Source: Leifsonia aquatica H1aii
Lineage (GTDB): Bacteria > Actinomycetota > Actinomycetes > Actinomycetales > Microbacteriaceae
Direction of reading: 5' to 3'
DNA length: 64,000 nt
Assembly: GCF_000633535.1 (NCBI RefSeq)
Contig: NZ_AYMR01000007.1
Coordinates: 186,001-250,000 of the forward strand
Numbering within the stretch: position 1 is the first letter of the stretch; each line of letters starts with the position of its first letter. The translations under genes and the position numbers were made by a program. Positions 46,468 to 55,995 of this stretch are shown one piece after another. Under the pieces are notes generated by a model. The model was not told the origin of the DNA and searched no databases. It saw only the letters and a program-made list of their open reading frames with translations.

Positions 46468-46494
46468 TTAGCACTCGCAGTGCGAGGCTGCTAA
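46468..46494. promoter_or_regulatory. CIRCE operator 2 (HrcA site)
   Basis: TTAGCACTC-N9-GGCTGCTAA: the left arm is perfect, the right has two mismatches. It overlaps the expected groES transcription start. Confidence 0.85.
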
Positions 46495-46540
46495 CTCACG
46501 TCTTCTGTCAAGACACCGTTCGTCAAGGAAAGGGGTCAAC

Positions 46541-46837
46541 GTGTCGGTCTCCATCAAGCCGCTCGAAGATCGCATCGTCATCAAGCAGGTCGAGGCTGAG
46601 CAGACCACTGCGTCCGGTCTGGTCATCCCCGACACCGCCAAGGAGAAGCCGCAGGAGGGCGAGGTCGTCGCCGTAGGCCCCGGCCGCATCGACGACAACG
46701 GCAACCGCATCCCCCTCGACGTCGCCGTCGGCGACAAGGTCATCTACTCCAAGTACGGTGGCACCGAGGTCAAGTTCGGCGGCGAGGACCTGCTCGTCCT
46801 CTCGGCCCGCGACGTTCTCGCGGTCGTCGTCCGCTGA
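46541..46837 (+). CDS. groES: co-chaperonin GroES
   Basis: 98 residues, GTG start with AAGGAAAGG upstream. It forms the heptameric lid of Gro[22 protein letters not shown], the mobile loop ending in [16 protein letters not shown] and [14 protein letters not shown] are typical. groEL does not follow; a terminator and rarD do, so this is an orphan groES, controlled by two CIRCE sites. Confidence 0.97.
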   Translation: MSVSIKPLEDRIVIKQVEAEQTTASGLVIPDTAKEKPQEGEVVAVGPGRIDDNGNRIPLDVAVGDKVIYSKYGGTEVKFGGEDLLVLSARDVLAVVVR

Positions 46838-46850
46838 CGCACCCCGCTTC

Positions 46851-46888
46851 ACGTCGGCCCGGATGCCTCACGGCATCCGGGCCGACGT
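46851..46888 (+). terminator. terminator after groES
   Basis: Perfect 17-bp arms (46851-46867 and 46872-46888) around TCAC, followed by CGTTTG. It isolates groES as a single-gene transcript. Confidence 0.8.
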
Positions 46889-46908
46889 CGTTTGTCGGGC
46901 CGTGTCGC

Positions 46909-46914
46909 TAGAGT
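46909..46914 (+). promoter_or_regulatory. -10 box (TAGAGT) of rarD
   Basis: Ends six bases before GTG 46921; leaderless start implied. Confidence 0.5.
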
Positions 46915-46920
46915 CGTCGG

Positions 46921-47847
46921 GTGACAGCACCTCCTCCCTCGACAGACCACCGCCGGTCGGGGCTGGTCTTCGCCCTCTCGGCGCACGTCCTCTGGGGCGT
47001 GCTCACGCTCTACTTCATCGCCCTGGCCCCCACGACGGCGTGGGAGATCGTCGCCTGGCGGGTCATCTTCTCGCTGGTCTTCTGCGCGCTGCTGCTGACG
47101 GTCACGCGGGCCTGGCGTCCGTTCGTCGCGCTCCTGCGTTCGCCGCGGGTGCTGTTCACGATGGCGCTCGCGGGCGCCCTGATCTACGTCAACTGGCAGA
47201 CCTACGTGCTGGCCACGGTCACCGGACACGTCGTGGAGGCGGCGCTCGGCTACTTCATCAACCCGATCGTGACCGTGCTCCTGGGGGTGCTGGTGCAACG
47301 GGAGCGCCTGCGCCCGGCCCAGTGGGTCGCTGTGGGGCTCAGCGCCGTCGCGGTCGTCGTGCTGGCCGTGGGGTACGGCGCATTCCCCTGGGTCGCCCTC
47401 GTGCTGGCGTTCTCGTTCGGCTTCTACGGGCTGATCAAGAAGCGGGTCGGGCCGTCGGTCGACGCGGTCTCCGGTCTCACGCTCGAGACCATGTGGCTCA
47501 CTCCGGTCGCCATCGTCCAGCTCGTGGTCGTCGGGGTGACCACCGGGATCACGCTGGGCGCGTACGGCGCCGTGCACGCGGTCGCGCTCGCCGGGGCCGG
47601 CGTGGTGACGGCGGTGCCGCTGCTGTTCTTCGCGGCCGCGTCGCGCCGGCTTCCGCTGGTCTACATGGGGTTCGTGCAGTACGTCACGCCGCTCATCCAG
47701 TTCCTGGTCGGCGTCTTCGTCCTGCACGAGGCGATGCCGCCGGAGCGCTGGCTCGGGTTCGGGATCGTGTGGCTCGCGCTGGTGGTGCTGAGCGTCGACA
47801 TGATCGCCTCCGCGCGCGCCGTGCGGCGGGATGCCCGGCTAGCGTAG
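46921..47847 (+). CDS. rarD: RarD-type EamA transporter
   Basis: 308 residues, about ten membrane helices. GLVFALSAHVLWGVLTLYFI at the N-terminus and FVQYVTPLIQFLVGVFVLHE near the C-terminus are RarD signatures. DMT-superfamily exporters of this type are linked to amino acids or chloramphenicol-related phenotypes, but the substrate is not predictable. Five bases before the Lrp-type gene start, so the two may be functionally linked. Confidence 0.88.
   Translation: MTAPPPSTDHRRSGLVFALSAHVLWGVLTLYFIALAPTTAWEIVAWRVIFSLVFCALLLTVTRAWRPFVALLRSPRVLFTMALAGALIYVNWQTYVLATVTGHVVEAALGYFINPIVTVLLGVLVQRERLRPAQWVAVGLSAVAVVVLAVGYGAFPWVALVLAFSFGFYGLIKKRVGPSVDAVSGLTLETMWLTPVAIVQLVVVGVTTGITLGAYGAVHAVALAGAGVVTAVPLLFFAAASRRLPLVYMGFVQYVTPLIQFLVGVFVLHEAMPPERWLGFGIVWLALVVLSVDMIASARAVRRDARLA
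47840..47845 (+). promoter_or_regulatory. -10 box (TAGCGT) of the Lrp/AsnC gene
   Basis: Lies in the last codons of rarD and ends six bases before GTG 47852. Confidence 0.45.
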
Positions 47848-47851
47848 GGGC

Positions 47852-48847
47852 GTGGCCATCTCCACCGACTTCGACGAACTCGACTCCCGTATCGCGGCGG
47901 CGCTCCAGGCGAACGGGCGCGCCAGCTGGGGGCTCATCGCGACCGTGCTCGACGCTCCTGTCCGCACCATCGCGCGCCGCGGGCAGCGACTGCTCGACGG
48001 CGGCGCCGTCCGCGTGTCCACCTACCTGGACACCACGATGGTCGGGGACGCACGCCCGCTGGTGATCCAGATCGGGACGAGACCCGGGCACGCCCTCGCC
48101 GTCGCACGCGCGCTCGCCACCCGGCCGGACGCCTCCAGCGTCTCGGTGCTCGAGAGCGGCGCGGACGTGATCTGCCAGCTGATGCCGCGCACGCCCGAGG
48201 AGAGCGCGCGGCTCGTGGTGGAGGATCTGCCCGAGCTCGACCATCTGGTGTCGGTGCGCGTCGGAACGGTGCTCAAGTACTTCCGCTCGGGATTCGATTG
48301 GACGGCCATCCCGCTCGCCCCCGCGGTGCTCGCTCAGCTGCGCAAGGGGGAGGGCCCGGCGCCGCGTCCGGTGGGGCGGGTGGCCCTGTCCGCCGACGAC
48401 GACCGGCTCGTCGCGATCCTGGCCGAGGACGGCCGCGCCACCGCGAGCGAGGTGGCGGAGCGCATCGGCGTCACGCCGCCCACCGTGAAGCGGAGGCTCG
48501 ATGCGCTGCTCGCCGCGGGTGTGCTGCACGTGCGCACCGAGATCAGCCCGGCGCTGCACGGCCTGCGCGTGGAGGCGCTCACCTGGCTCCAGGTCCCGCC
48601 CGATCGGGTGCAGGAGGTGGGCGAGGCCCTCGGCCGGCACCCGTCCGTCCGCTTCTGCGCGGCCTGCACCGGCGCCACCCAGGTGCTCGTCGACACGGTG
48701 GTCGCGGACGAGCACGCCCTGTACCGCTTCCTCACGGAGGACGTGGCCGCGCTCGGGGTGACGCAGGCGCAGACGTCGGTCGTCCTCGCCCCGGTGCGGC
48801 GTGGTCCGATGCTCGTCTCCGAGATGGCAAATGTGGCTGATTTGTAA
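47852..48847 (+). CDS. Lrp/AsnC-family regulator with two HTH-RAM halves
   Basis: 331 residues, about twice the usual ~150. An N-terminal AsnC-type HTH (FDELDSRIAAALQANGRASW) with its effector-binding half is followed by a second HTH (LSADDDRLVAILAEDGRATA, TPPTVKRRLDALLAAGVLHV) and RAM-like domain. Such fused Lrp proteins occur in actinobacteria and often control adjacent amino-acid or polyamine genes. Here it lies directly upstream of an ALDH-transport operon, with phased repeats starting inside its own 3' end. Confidence 0.88.
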   Translation: MAISTDFDELDSRIAAALQANGRASWGLIATVLDAPVRTIARRGQRLLDGGAVRVSTYLDTTMVGDARPLVIQIGTRPGHALAVARALATRPDASSVSVLESGADVICQLMPRTPEESARLVVEDLPELDHLVSVRVGTVLKYFRSGFDWTAIPLAPAVLAQLRKGEGPAPRPVGRVALSADDDRLVAILAEDGRATASEVAERIGVTPPTVKRRLDALLAAGVLHVRTEISPALHGLRVEALTWLQVPPDRVQEVGEALGRHPSVRFCAACTGATQVLVDTVVADEHALYRFLTEDVAALGVTQAQTSVVLAPVRRGPMLVSEMANVADL

Positions 48848-48901
48848 ACATTGTGTTGCAGAAGTGGCCGAAACTTGAATTTGTGATTGCGAGAGTGGCC
48901 G
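48833..48901 (+). promoter_or_regulatory. three GTGGCYG direct repeats at 31-bp spacing
   Basis: GTGGCTG (48833-48839), GTGGCCG (48864-48870) and GTGGCCG (48895-48901) begin exactly 31 bases apart, each preceded by a T/GGC-type element (TTGC in the last two). 31 bp is close to three helical turns, as expected for an oligomeric regulator such as Lrp wrapping DNA along one face. Confidence 0.6.
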
Positions 48902-48915
48902 TTAACGCATAACCT
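48887..48915 (+). promoter_or_regulatory. candidate promoter of the ALDH-ABC operon
   Basis: TTGCGA (48887-48892), 17-base spacer, TAACCT (48910-48915). The third GTGGCCG repeat occupies the spacer, so a bound regulator would interact directly with RNA polymerase. Confidence 0.5.
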
Positions 48916-48943
48916 CACTTCAACCAATGGAGAGAGGGCGGCA

Positions 48944-50434
48944 ATGCGAGACACCTGGCAGCACGAGGCGGAGAGCCTGAGCTGGGCAACCGAGCCGCTC
49001 GTCGGCGGTCGCCGGCTGCTCTCGGATGCGACCACGGGCTTCGACCTGGTCAGCCCGCGCGACGGCGCCGTGCTGGCCGTGGTCGCGGACGGTGCGGCCT
49101 CCGACGTGGATGCCGCCGTCCGCTCCGCTCGCGCCGCCTTCGACAGCGGCGTCTGGTCCCGTGCCGCCGCGATCGAGCGGGGCCGCGTCCTGGTCCGCTT
49201 CGGCGACCTGGTCGAGGAGCACGCCCGCGAACTGGCACTGCGCATCTCGCTCGAGATGGGCAAGCCGGTGCAGGACGCTCTCGGTGTCGAAATGCGCGCC
49301 GTCGCACAGTGCCTGCGCTGGTACGGCCAGCTCGCCGACAAGCTGCCGGGGGAGGCGCCGCAGGCGACGCCCGACGCGCTCGCGCTCGTGACCCGCGAAC
49401 CGGCCGGCGTCGTCGGCGCCGTCGTGCCGTGGAACTTCCCGCTGACGATGACCGCGTGGAAGCTCGGGCCGGCGCTGGTCGCCGGGAACAGCGTGGTCCT
49501 CAAGCCGGCCGAGCAGACGAGCGTCTCGGCGCTGCGTCTCGGCGAGCTCGCGCTGGAGGCGGGGCTTCCGGCTGGGGTGCTCAACGTCGTCCCGGGCCGC
49601 GGCGACACCGTCGGCGAAGCCCTCGGCCGGCACCCGGACGTGGACGTGCTCACCTTCACCGGGTCGGTCGGCGTCGGCCGCCGCTTCCTCGGCTACTCCG
49701 CCGAGTCCAACGGCAAGCGCGTCTGGCCCGAGCTCGGCGGCAAGTCCGCCTCGGTCGTCCTGGGCGACGCCGACATCGACGCGGCGGGCCGGACAACGGC
49801 GTGGGGCGCGTTCTACAACCAGGGCCAGATGTGCAGCGCATCGTCGCGCCTGATCGTCCTCCGTGACGCCCACGACCGCGCGGTCGAGGCCGCCGTCGCG
49901 CAGGCCGCCGCCATGATCCCCGGCGATCCGCTCAGCGGGACCGCCGCCAGCGGTGCCGTCGTCACCGAGCGCCAGCTCGAGCGCATCCTCGGCTTCGTGG
50001 ACCGCGCGCTCGCCGCGGGTGCGTCGCTGGCCGCCGGTTCCCCGTCCCGGTTCGACATCGGAACCGGCCGCGGCAGCTACGTCGCTCCGATCGTCCTCAC
50101 CGAGGTGCGCCCCGAGATGGAGATCGCCCAGGTCGAGGTCTTCGGCCCGGTGCTCTCCGTGCTCGCGGTCGACTCGGTCGAAGAGGCGATCGCGGTGGCC
50201 AACGGCACGCCGTTCGGCCTCGGCGCCGGCCTCTGGACCCGCGACCTCGCGTCCGCGCACCAGGTCTCCCGCCGCCTCCGCGCCGGGACGGTCTGGGTCA
50301 ACTGCTACGAGGAGGGCGACATGTCGCTGCCGTTCGGCGGTGTCGGGGACAGTGGCTTCGGTCGCGACAAGGGCGCCCACGCGGTGGACAAGTACACCGA
50401 CGTGAAGAGCACGTGGATCGAGCTGGGCGCATGA
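48944..50434 (+). CDS. aldehyde dehydrogenase (PuuC-like)
   Basis: 496 residues from ATG 48944, preceded by GAGAGGG. NAD(P)-dependent oxidation of an aldehyde to an acid. Catalytic Cys297 (NQGQMCSASSRL) and Glu263 (WPELGGKSA) and the substrate region VPWNFPLTMTAWKLGPALVA are present. Its partnership with a glutaminase-type hydrolase resembles PuuC/PuuD of the gamma-glutamylated putrescine pathway, but PuuA and PuuB are not adjacent. TGA overlaps the next ATG. Confidence 0.88.
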   Translation: MRDTWQHEAESLSWATEPLVGGRRLLSDATTGFDLVSPRDGAVLAVVADGAASDVDAAVRSARAAFDSGVWSRAAAIERGRVLVRFGDLVEEHARELALRISLEMGKPVQDALGVEMRAVAQCLRWYGQLADKLPGEAPQATPDALALVTREPAGVVGAVVPWNFPLTMTAWKLGPALVAGNSVVLKPAEQTSVSALRLGELALEAGLPAGVLNVVPGRGDTVGEALGRHPDVDVLTFTGSVGVGRRFLGYSAESNGKRVWPELGGKSASVVLGDADIDAAGRTTAWGAFYNQGQMCSASSRLIVLRDAHDRAVEAAVAQAAAMIPGDPLSGTAASGAVVTERQLERILGFVDRALAAGASLAAGSPSRFDIGTGRGSYVAPIVLTEVRPEMEIAQVEVFGPVLSVLAVDSVEEAIAVANGTPFGLGAGLWTRDLASAHQVSRRLRAGTVWVNCYEEGDMSLPFGGVGDSGFGRDKGAHAVDKYTDVKSTWIELGA

Positions 50435-51168
50435 GCCGGCCGGTCATCGCGGTCACGGTCTGGCGTCGACCGCTCGCCACCGGGCTGGGGGAATGCACCG
50501 ATCTGTACACGCTCGGCGGGGAGTACGCGGACAGCGTGCAGGCCGCCGGCGGCATCCCGGTGCTCGTCCCGGACACCGCCGACCCCGACATCCCTGTGTT
50601 GCTCGCGCGCGTCGACGGCGTTCTCCTGTCGGGCGGGCAGGATGTCGCCTCCGGCCCGCGCGACACCACCGAGCACGCGCTCCTGAACGAGGCGCAGCGG
50701 ATCGGGATGCCGGTGTTCGGCATCTGCCGCGGGCTGCAGATCCTCAACGTGCACCGGGGCGGGACGCTCGTCGACGACCTCCCCGGCACCACCGACCACC
50801 CCGCCGTCGGGAGCGGGGAGGAGCGGCTCAGCCGGCATCGGATCGTGGACGCTGCCGGCTGGGTCGCGGATTCCCTCGCCGCCGACGGAGTCGTGAACTC
50901 CATCCACCACCAGGCGATCGACCGTCTCGGCACCGGGCTGGTCGTCGCCGCCCGTGCGGAGGACGGCACGGTCGAGGCGGTGGCCGGGACGGACCCCGCA
51001 CGCTTCCTCCGGGCGGTGCAATGGCACCCGGAGAAGATGCCGGGTGCGGACGGGCGCGCCCACGCGACGCGACTGCTCGCACCCCTGATCGCGGCCGCCG
51101 GCGAGTACCGCCGGCGCGCCTCCACCCCGAACGACCCCCACACCCCCAGAGAGAAGGAGTCCGTGTGA
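50431..51168 (+). CDS. gamma-glutamyl-gamma-aminobutyrate hydrolase-family protein (PuuD-like)
   Basis: 245 residues, class I glutamine amidotransferase fold. Nucleophile Cys99 in FGICRGLQILNVHRGG, and His199/Glu201 in VQWHPEKMP complete the triad. HHQAIDRLG is typical of peptidase C26. It would cleave a gamma-glutamyl amide. Coupled by ATGA to the dehydrogenase and by GTGA-type overlap to the DUF3830 gene. Substrate could be gamma-Glu-GABA or a related conjugate. Confidence 0.85.
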   Translation: MSRPVIAVTVWRRPLATGLGECTDLYTLGGEYADSVQAAGGIPVLVPDTADPDIPVLLARVDGVLLSGGQDVASGPRDTTEHALLNEAQRIGMPVFGICRGLQILNVHRGGTLVDDLPGTTDHPAVGSGEERLSRHRIVDAAGWVADSLAADGVVNSIHHQAIDRLGTGLVVAARAEDGTVEAVAGTDPARFLRAVQWHPEKMPGADGRAHATRLLAPLIAAAGEYRRRASTPNDPHTPREKESV

Positions 51169-51644
51169 GCACGACCCCCAAGCGCATCTACCTCGAGTTC
51201 GAGGGAGGCCCGCGCGCCGAAGCCACGCTGCTGCTGGATGCCGCGCCGAAGACCGCCGAGGCGATCTGGAGCGCGCTCGAGTCGCCCGTGAGCGACGACG
51301 TGATGCACGCGATGTACGCCGGACCCGAGATCATGTTCGGGCTGCCGCAGAGCGCGCAGACGTTCGACCCGACCGCCCTCCCGGCGGAGAACCAGCAGGT
51401 CATCCCCGCCGCGGGCGACCTGGTCTGGTTCTTCCAGCCCAAGGAGCTCATGGCCGGGCTGGACTTCGAACTGTGGGAGGTCGGCATCTTCTACGGCAAG
51501 GGCGGCCGGATCTTCGGCCCCCTCGGCTGGACCCCCTGCACCATCTGGGCGTCGATCACCAGCGGACTCGAAGAGTTCGCCGCGGCGTGCCAGGAGACCC
51601 GCACCATCGGACTGAAGCGACTCACCATCGGGAGAATCGAATGA
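51165..51644 (+). CDS. DUF3830 (cyclophilin-like) protein
   Basis: 159 residues from GTG 51165 (overlap with the previous stop). Recognised features: KRIYLEFEGGPRAEATLLLD, APKTAEAIWSALESPV and NQQVIPAAGDLVWFFQPKEL, matching the small DUF3830 family with a cyclophilin-like beta barrel. No catalytic function is known. Its position between a hydrolase and an ABC importer suggests an accessory or enzymatic step for the same substrate. Confidence 0.8.
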   Translation: MSTTPKRIYLEFEGGPRAEATLLLDAAPKTAEAIWSALESPVSDDVMHAMYAGPEIMFGLPQSAQTFDPTALPAENQQVIPAAGDLVWFFQPKELMAGLDFELWEVGIFYGKGGRIFGPLGWTPCTIWASITSGLEEFAAACQETRTIGLKRLTIGRIE

Positions 51645-52540
51645 CGATCACACGTTCACGGCTCCGCGGCCCCCTCGCCGCGGGCATCGGCATCGCGGCC
51701 GCAGCGGCCGCGCTGCTCACCGGCTGCAGCAGCACACCCGCCTCCTCGTCCGGCTCCGGCTCCTCGACGCCCTCCGCGGCGACGGTGAAGCTGCCGTCGT
51801 CGTTCGCGGGCAAGGACCTGGTGGCTCCGGCCGTCACCGGCTACCCGCCCTACGCCTACCTCGACGGCGGCAAGATCGTCGGCATCAGCACCGACCTCGC
51901 CACCGCCGTCGGCGGCCCCTGGGGCACGAAGGTCACCCTCAAGCAGGACTCCTTCGAGAACGCGCTCCTCGGCGTCAACAGCGGCACCTACTTCGGCGCG
52001 TTCGGCGCCGACGTCACCGCCGAGCGCGAGAAGACGTTCGATCAGGTCTCCTTCCTCGAGGACCACTACCAGTTCATGGGGCTGAAGGGCGCCGACCTCG
52101 GCTCCAGCCTGGACGATCTGTGCGGCCTGAAGATCTCGGTGGTCGCCGCCGACAGTGCCATCCCGGTGCTCCAGGCGCAGTCCACGAAGTGCACGGCCGC
52201 GGGGAAGAAGGAGATCAACGTCCAGACGTTCGCCGACCAAGGGGCCGCGACGCTCGCGGTCAGCAGCAAGCAGGTCGACGCGACCACCGCGACGCTGACC
52301 AACCTCGGGTACATTTCGAAGCAGTCGTCCGGTCAGTTCACCATCGGTGGCCCGAAGTACCAGTTCGTCCTCATCGGCATCGCCACGAAGAAGGGCAACG
52401 GGATGGCCCAGGCGCTGGCCGACTCCATCAACGAGCTCATCGCCAACGGCGAGTACACGAAGATCCTCGAGAAGTACGGGGTCGAGGGCGACGCCATCGA
52501 CAAGGCAGAAGTCAACCCGGACCCCAACGTCGGAAAGTAA
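51641..52540 (+). CDS. amino-acid-type ABC transporter substrate-binding lipoprotein
   Basis: 299 residues. Lipoprotein signal peptide with lipobox LLTGC, lipidated Cys29, then a Ser/Thr-rich linker. The mature part has the family 3 bacterial solute-binding fold (SFENALLGVNSGTYFGAFGA, QFVLIGIATKKGNGMAQALA). ATG overlaps the DUF3830 stop. It would capture a polar amino acid or derivative outside the membrane for the permease and ATPase encoded next. Confidence 0.88.
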   Translation: MTITRSRLRGPLAAGIGIAAAAAALLTGCSSTPASSSGSGSSTPSAATVKLPSSFAGKDLVAPAVTGYPPYAYLDGGKIVGISTDLATAVGGPWGTKVTLKQDSFENALLGVNSGTYFGAFGADVTAEREKTFDQVSFLEDHYQFMGLKGADLGSSLDDLCGLKISVVAADSAIPVLQAQSTKCTAAGKKEINVQTFADQGAATLAVSSKQVDATTATLTNLGYISKQSSGQFTIGGPKYQFVLIGIATKKGNGMAQALADSINELIANGEYTKILEKYGVEGDAIDKAEVNPDPNVGK

Positions 52541-52550
52541 CAGCACCCTC

Positions 52551-53503
52551 ATGCCCGAACACGAACAGGGATCGGCGGCCCTCGCGCCGCACATCCCCAA
52601 CCGCCACATCGCGCGCTGGGTGATCGCCGCCCTGCTCGTGCTCCTCCTGCTCGGCTGGCTCCAGGGCCTGGCGTTCAACCAGGCCCTGGACTGGCCGACC
52701 ATCGGGCAGTACTTCCTGAACTACGACGTGCTGGCCGGGCTCGGCCGCACGCTGCTCATCACCGCCGTCTCCATCGTCGTGGCCGTCATCCTCGGAGCGC
52801 TGCTCGCGACGATGCGGCTGTCGGACAATCCGGTGCTGCGCGGGCTCTCCTGGCTCTACGTCTGGTTCTTCCGCTCCGTCCCGCTGCTGGTGCTGCTGGT
52901 GCTGACCTTCAACCTGTCGCTGCTCTGGCCGACGATCGACATCGGCATCCCGTACGGGCCGGTGTTCCTCTCGATCAACACGCAGGAGCTCATCAATCCG
53001 ATGGTCGCCGCCATCGTGACCTTCTCTCTGCAGCAGGCGGCGTACACGTCGGAGGTGCTGCGCGCCTCCATCCAGTCGGTGCCCGTCGGTCAGCGCGAGG
53101 CCGCCGCCGCGTTGGGGATGACGCGCACGCGCACCATGATGAAGATCGTCTTCCCGCAGGCGTTCCGGGTCGCGCTGCCGCCGATCGCGAACGACACCAT
53201 CAACCTGCTCAAGTCGACCTCCCTGGTCGCCTTCATCGCCGTGCCGGACCTGATGTACTCCGTGCAGCAGATCTACTCGTCGAACTTCCGCATCGTGCCC
53301 CTGCTGATCGTGGCGACGCTCTGGTACATGGTGGTCGTCTCGATCCTGTCGATCGGGCAGTACTTCATCGAGCGGGCGCTGCGCTCGTCGCCGTCGCGCG
53401 TCGGCCGGCGCACCATCGACGCGGAGCCGGGTCTGCCGGATGCCGCCACCCCCGCCGAGGCCGGCGCCGCCGGCGCCACCGACGCGCCGAAGGAGAACCG
53501 CGC

Positions 53504-53507
<4 letters not shown>
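52551..53507 (+). CDS. amino-acid-type ABC transporter permease
   Basis: 318 residues from ATG 52551. Five to six helices and the EAA loop [20 protein letters not shown] for ATPase contact. [20 protein letters not shown] is the HisM/GlnP-type N-terminal signature. A Pro/Ala-rich cytoplasmic tail (~35 residues) is extra. A single permease gene implies a homodimer. Overlaps the ATPase gene by four bases. Confidence 0.9.
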
Positions 53508-54268
<761 letters not shown>

Positions 54269-54303
54269 GGGCGCACCCCGGACGGACTCCGGGGCGTGCG
54301 CCC
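54269..54303 (+). terminator. terminator after the ABC operon
   Basis: GGGCGCACCCCGGA (54269-54282) pairs, with a small bulge, with TCCGGGGCGTGCGCCC (54288-54303); a GTTTCGG stretch follows shortly. Confidence 0.6.
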
Positions 54304-54319
54304 AGCCGTTTCGGAATAG

Positions 54320-55882
<1,563 letters not shown>

Positions 55883-55893
55883 ACGCCGTCCCC

Positions 55894-55930
55894 GACACCG
55901 CCGCCCGCGCTCGACGCGGGCGGCGGTGTC
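55894..55930 (+). terminator. terminator after guaB
   Basis: Perfect 16-bp stem (55894-55909 with 55915-55930) around CTCGA, followed by GTTTATCC. Confidence 0.8.
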
Positions 55931-55995
55931 GTTTATCCTGGAAGGCTTTGCCCACCGGCGAGGCGTATCGTCACCCGTCCTCCAGGAGTTCCACC

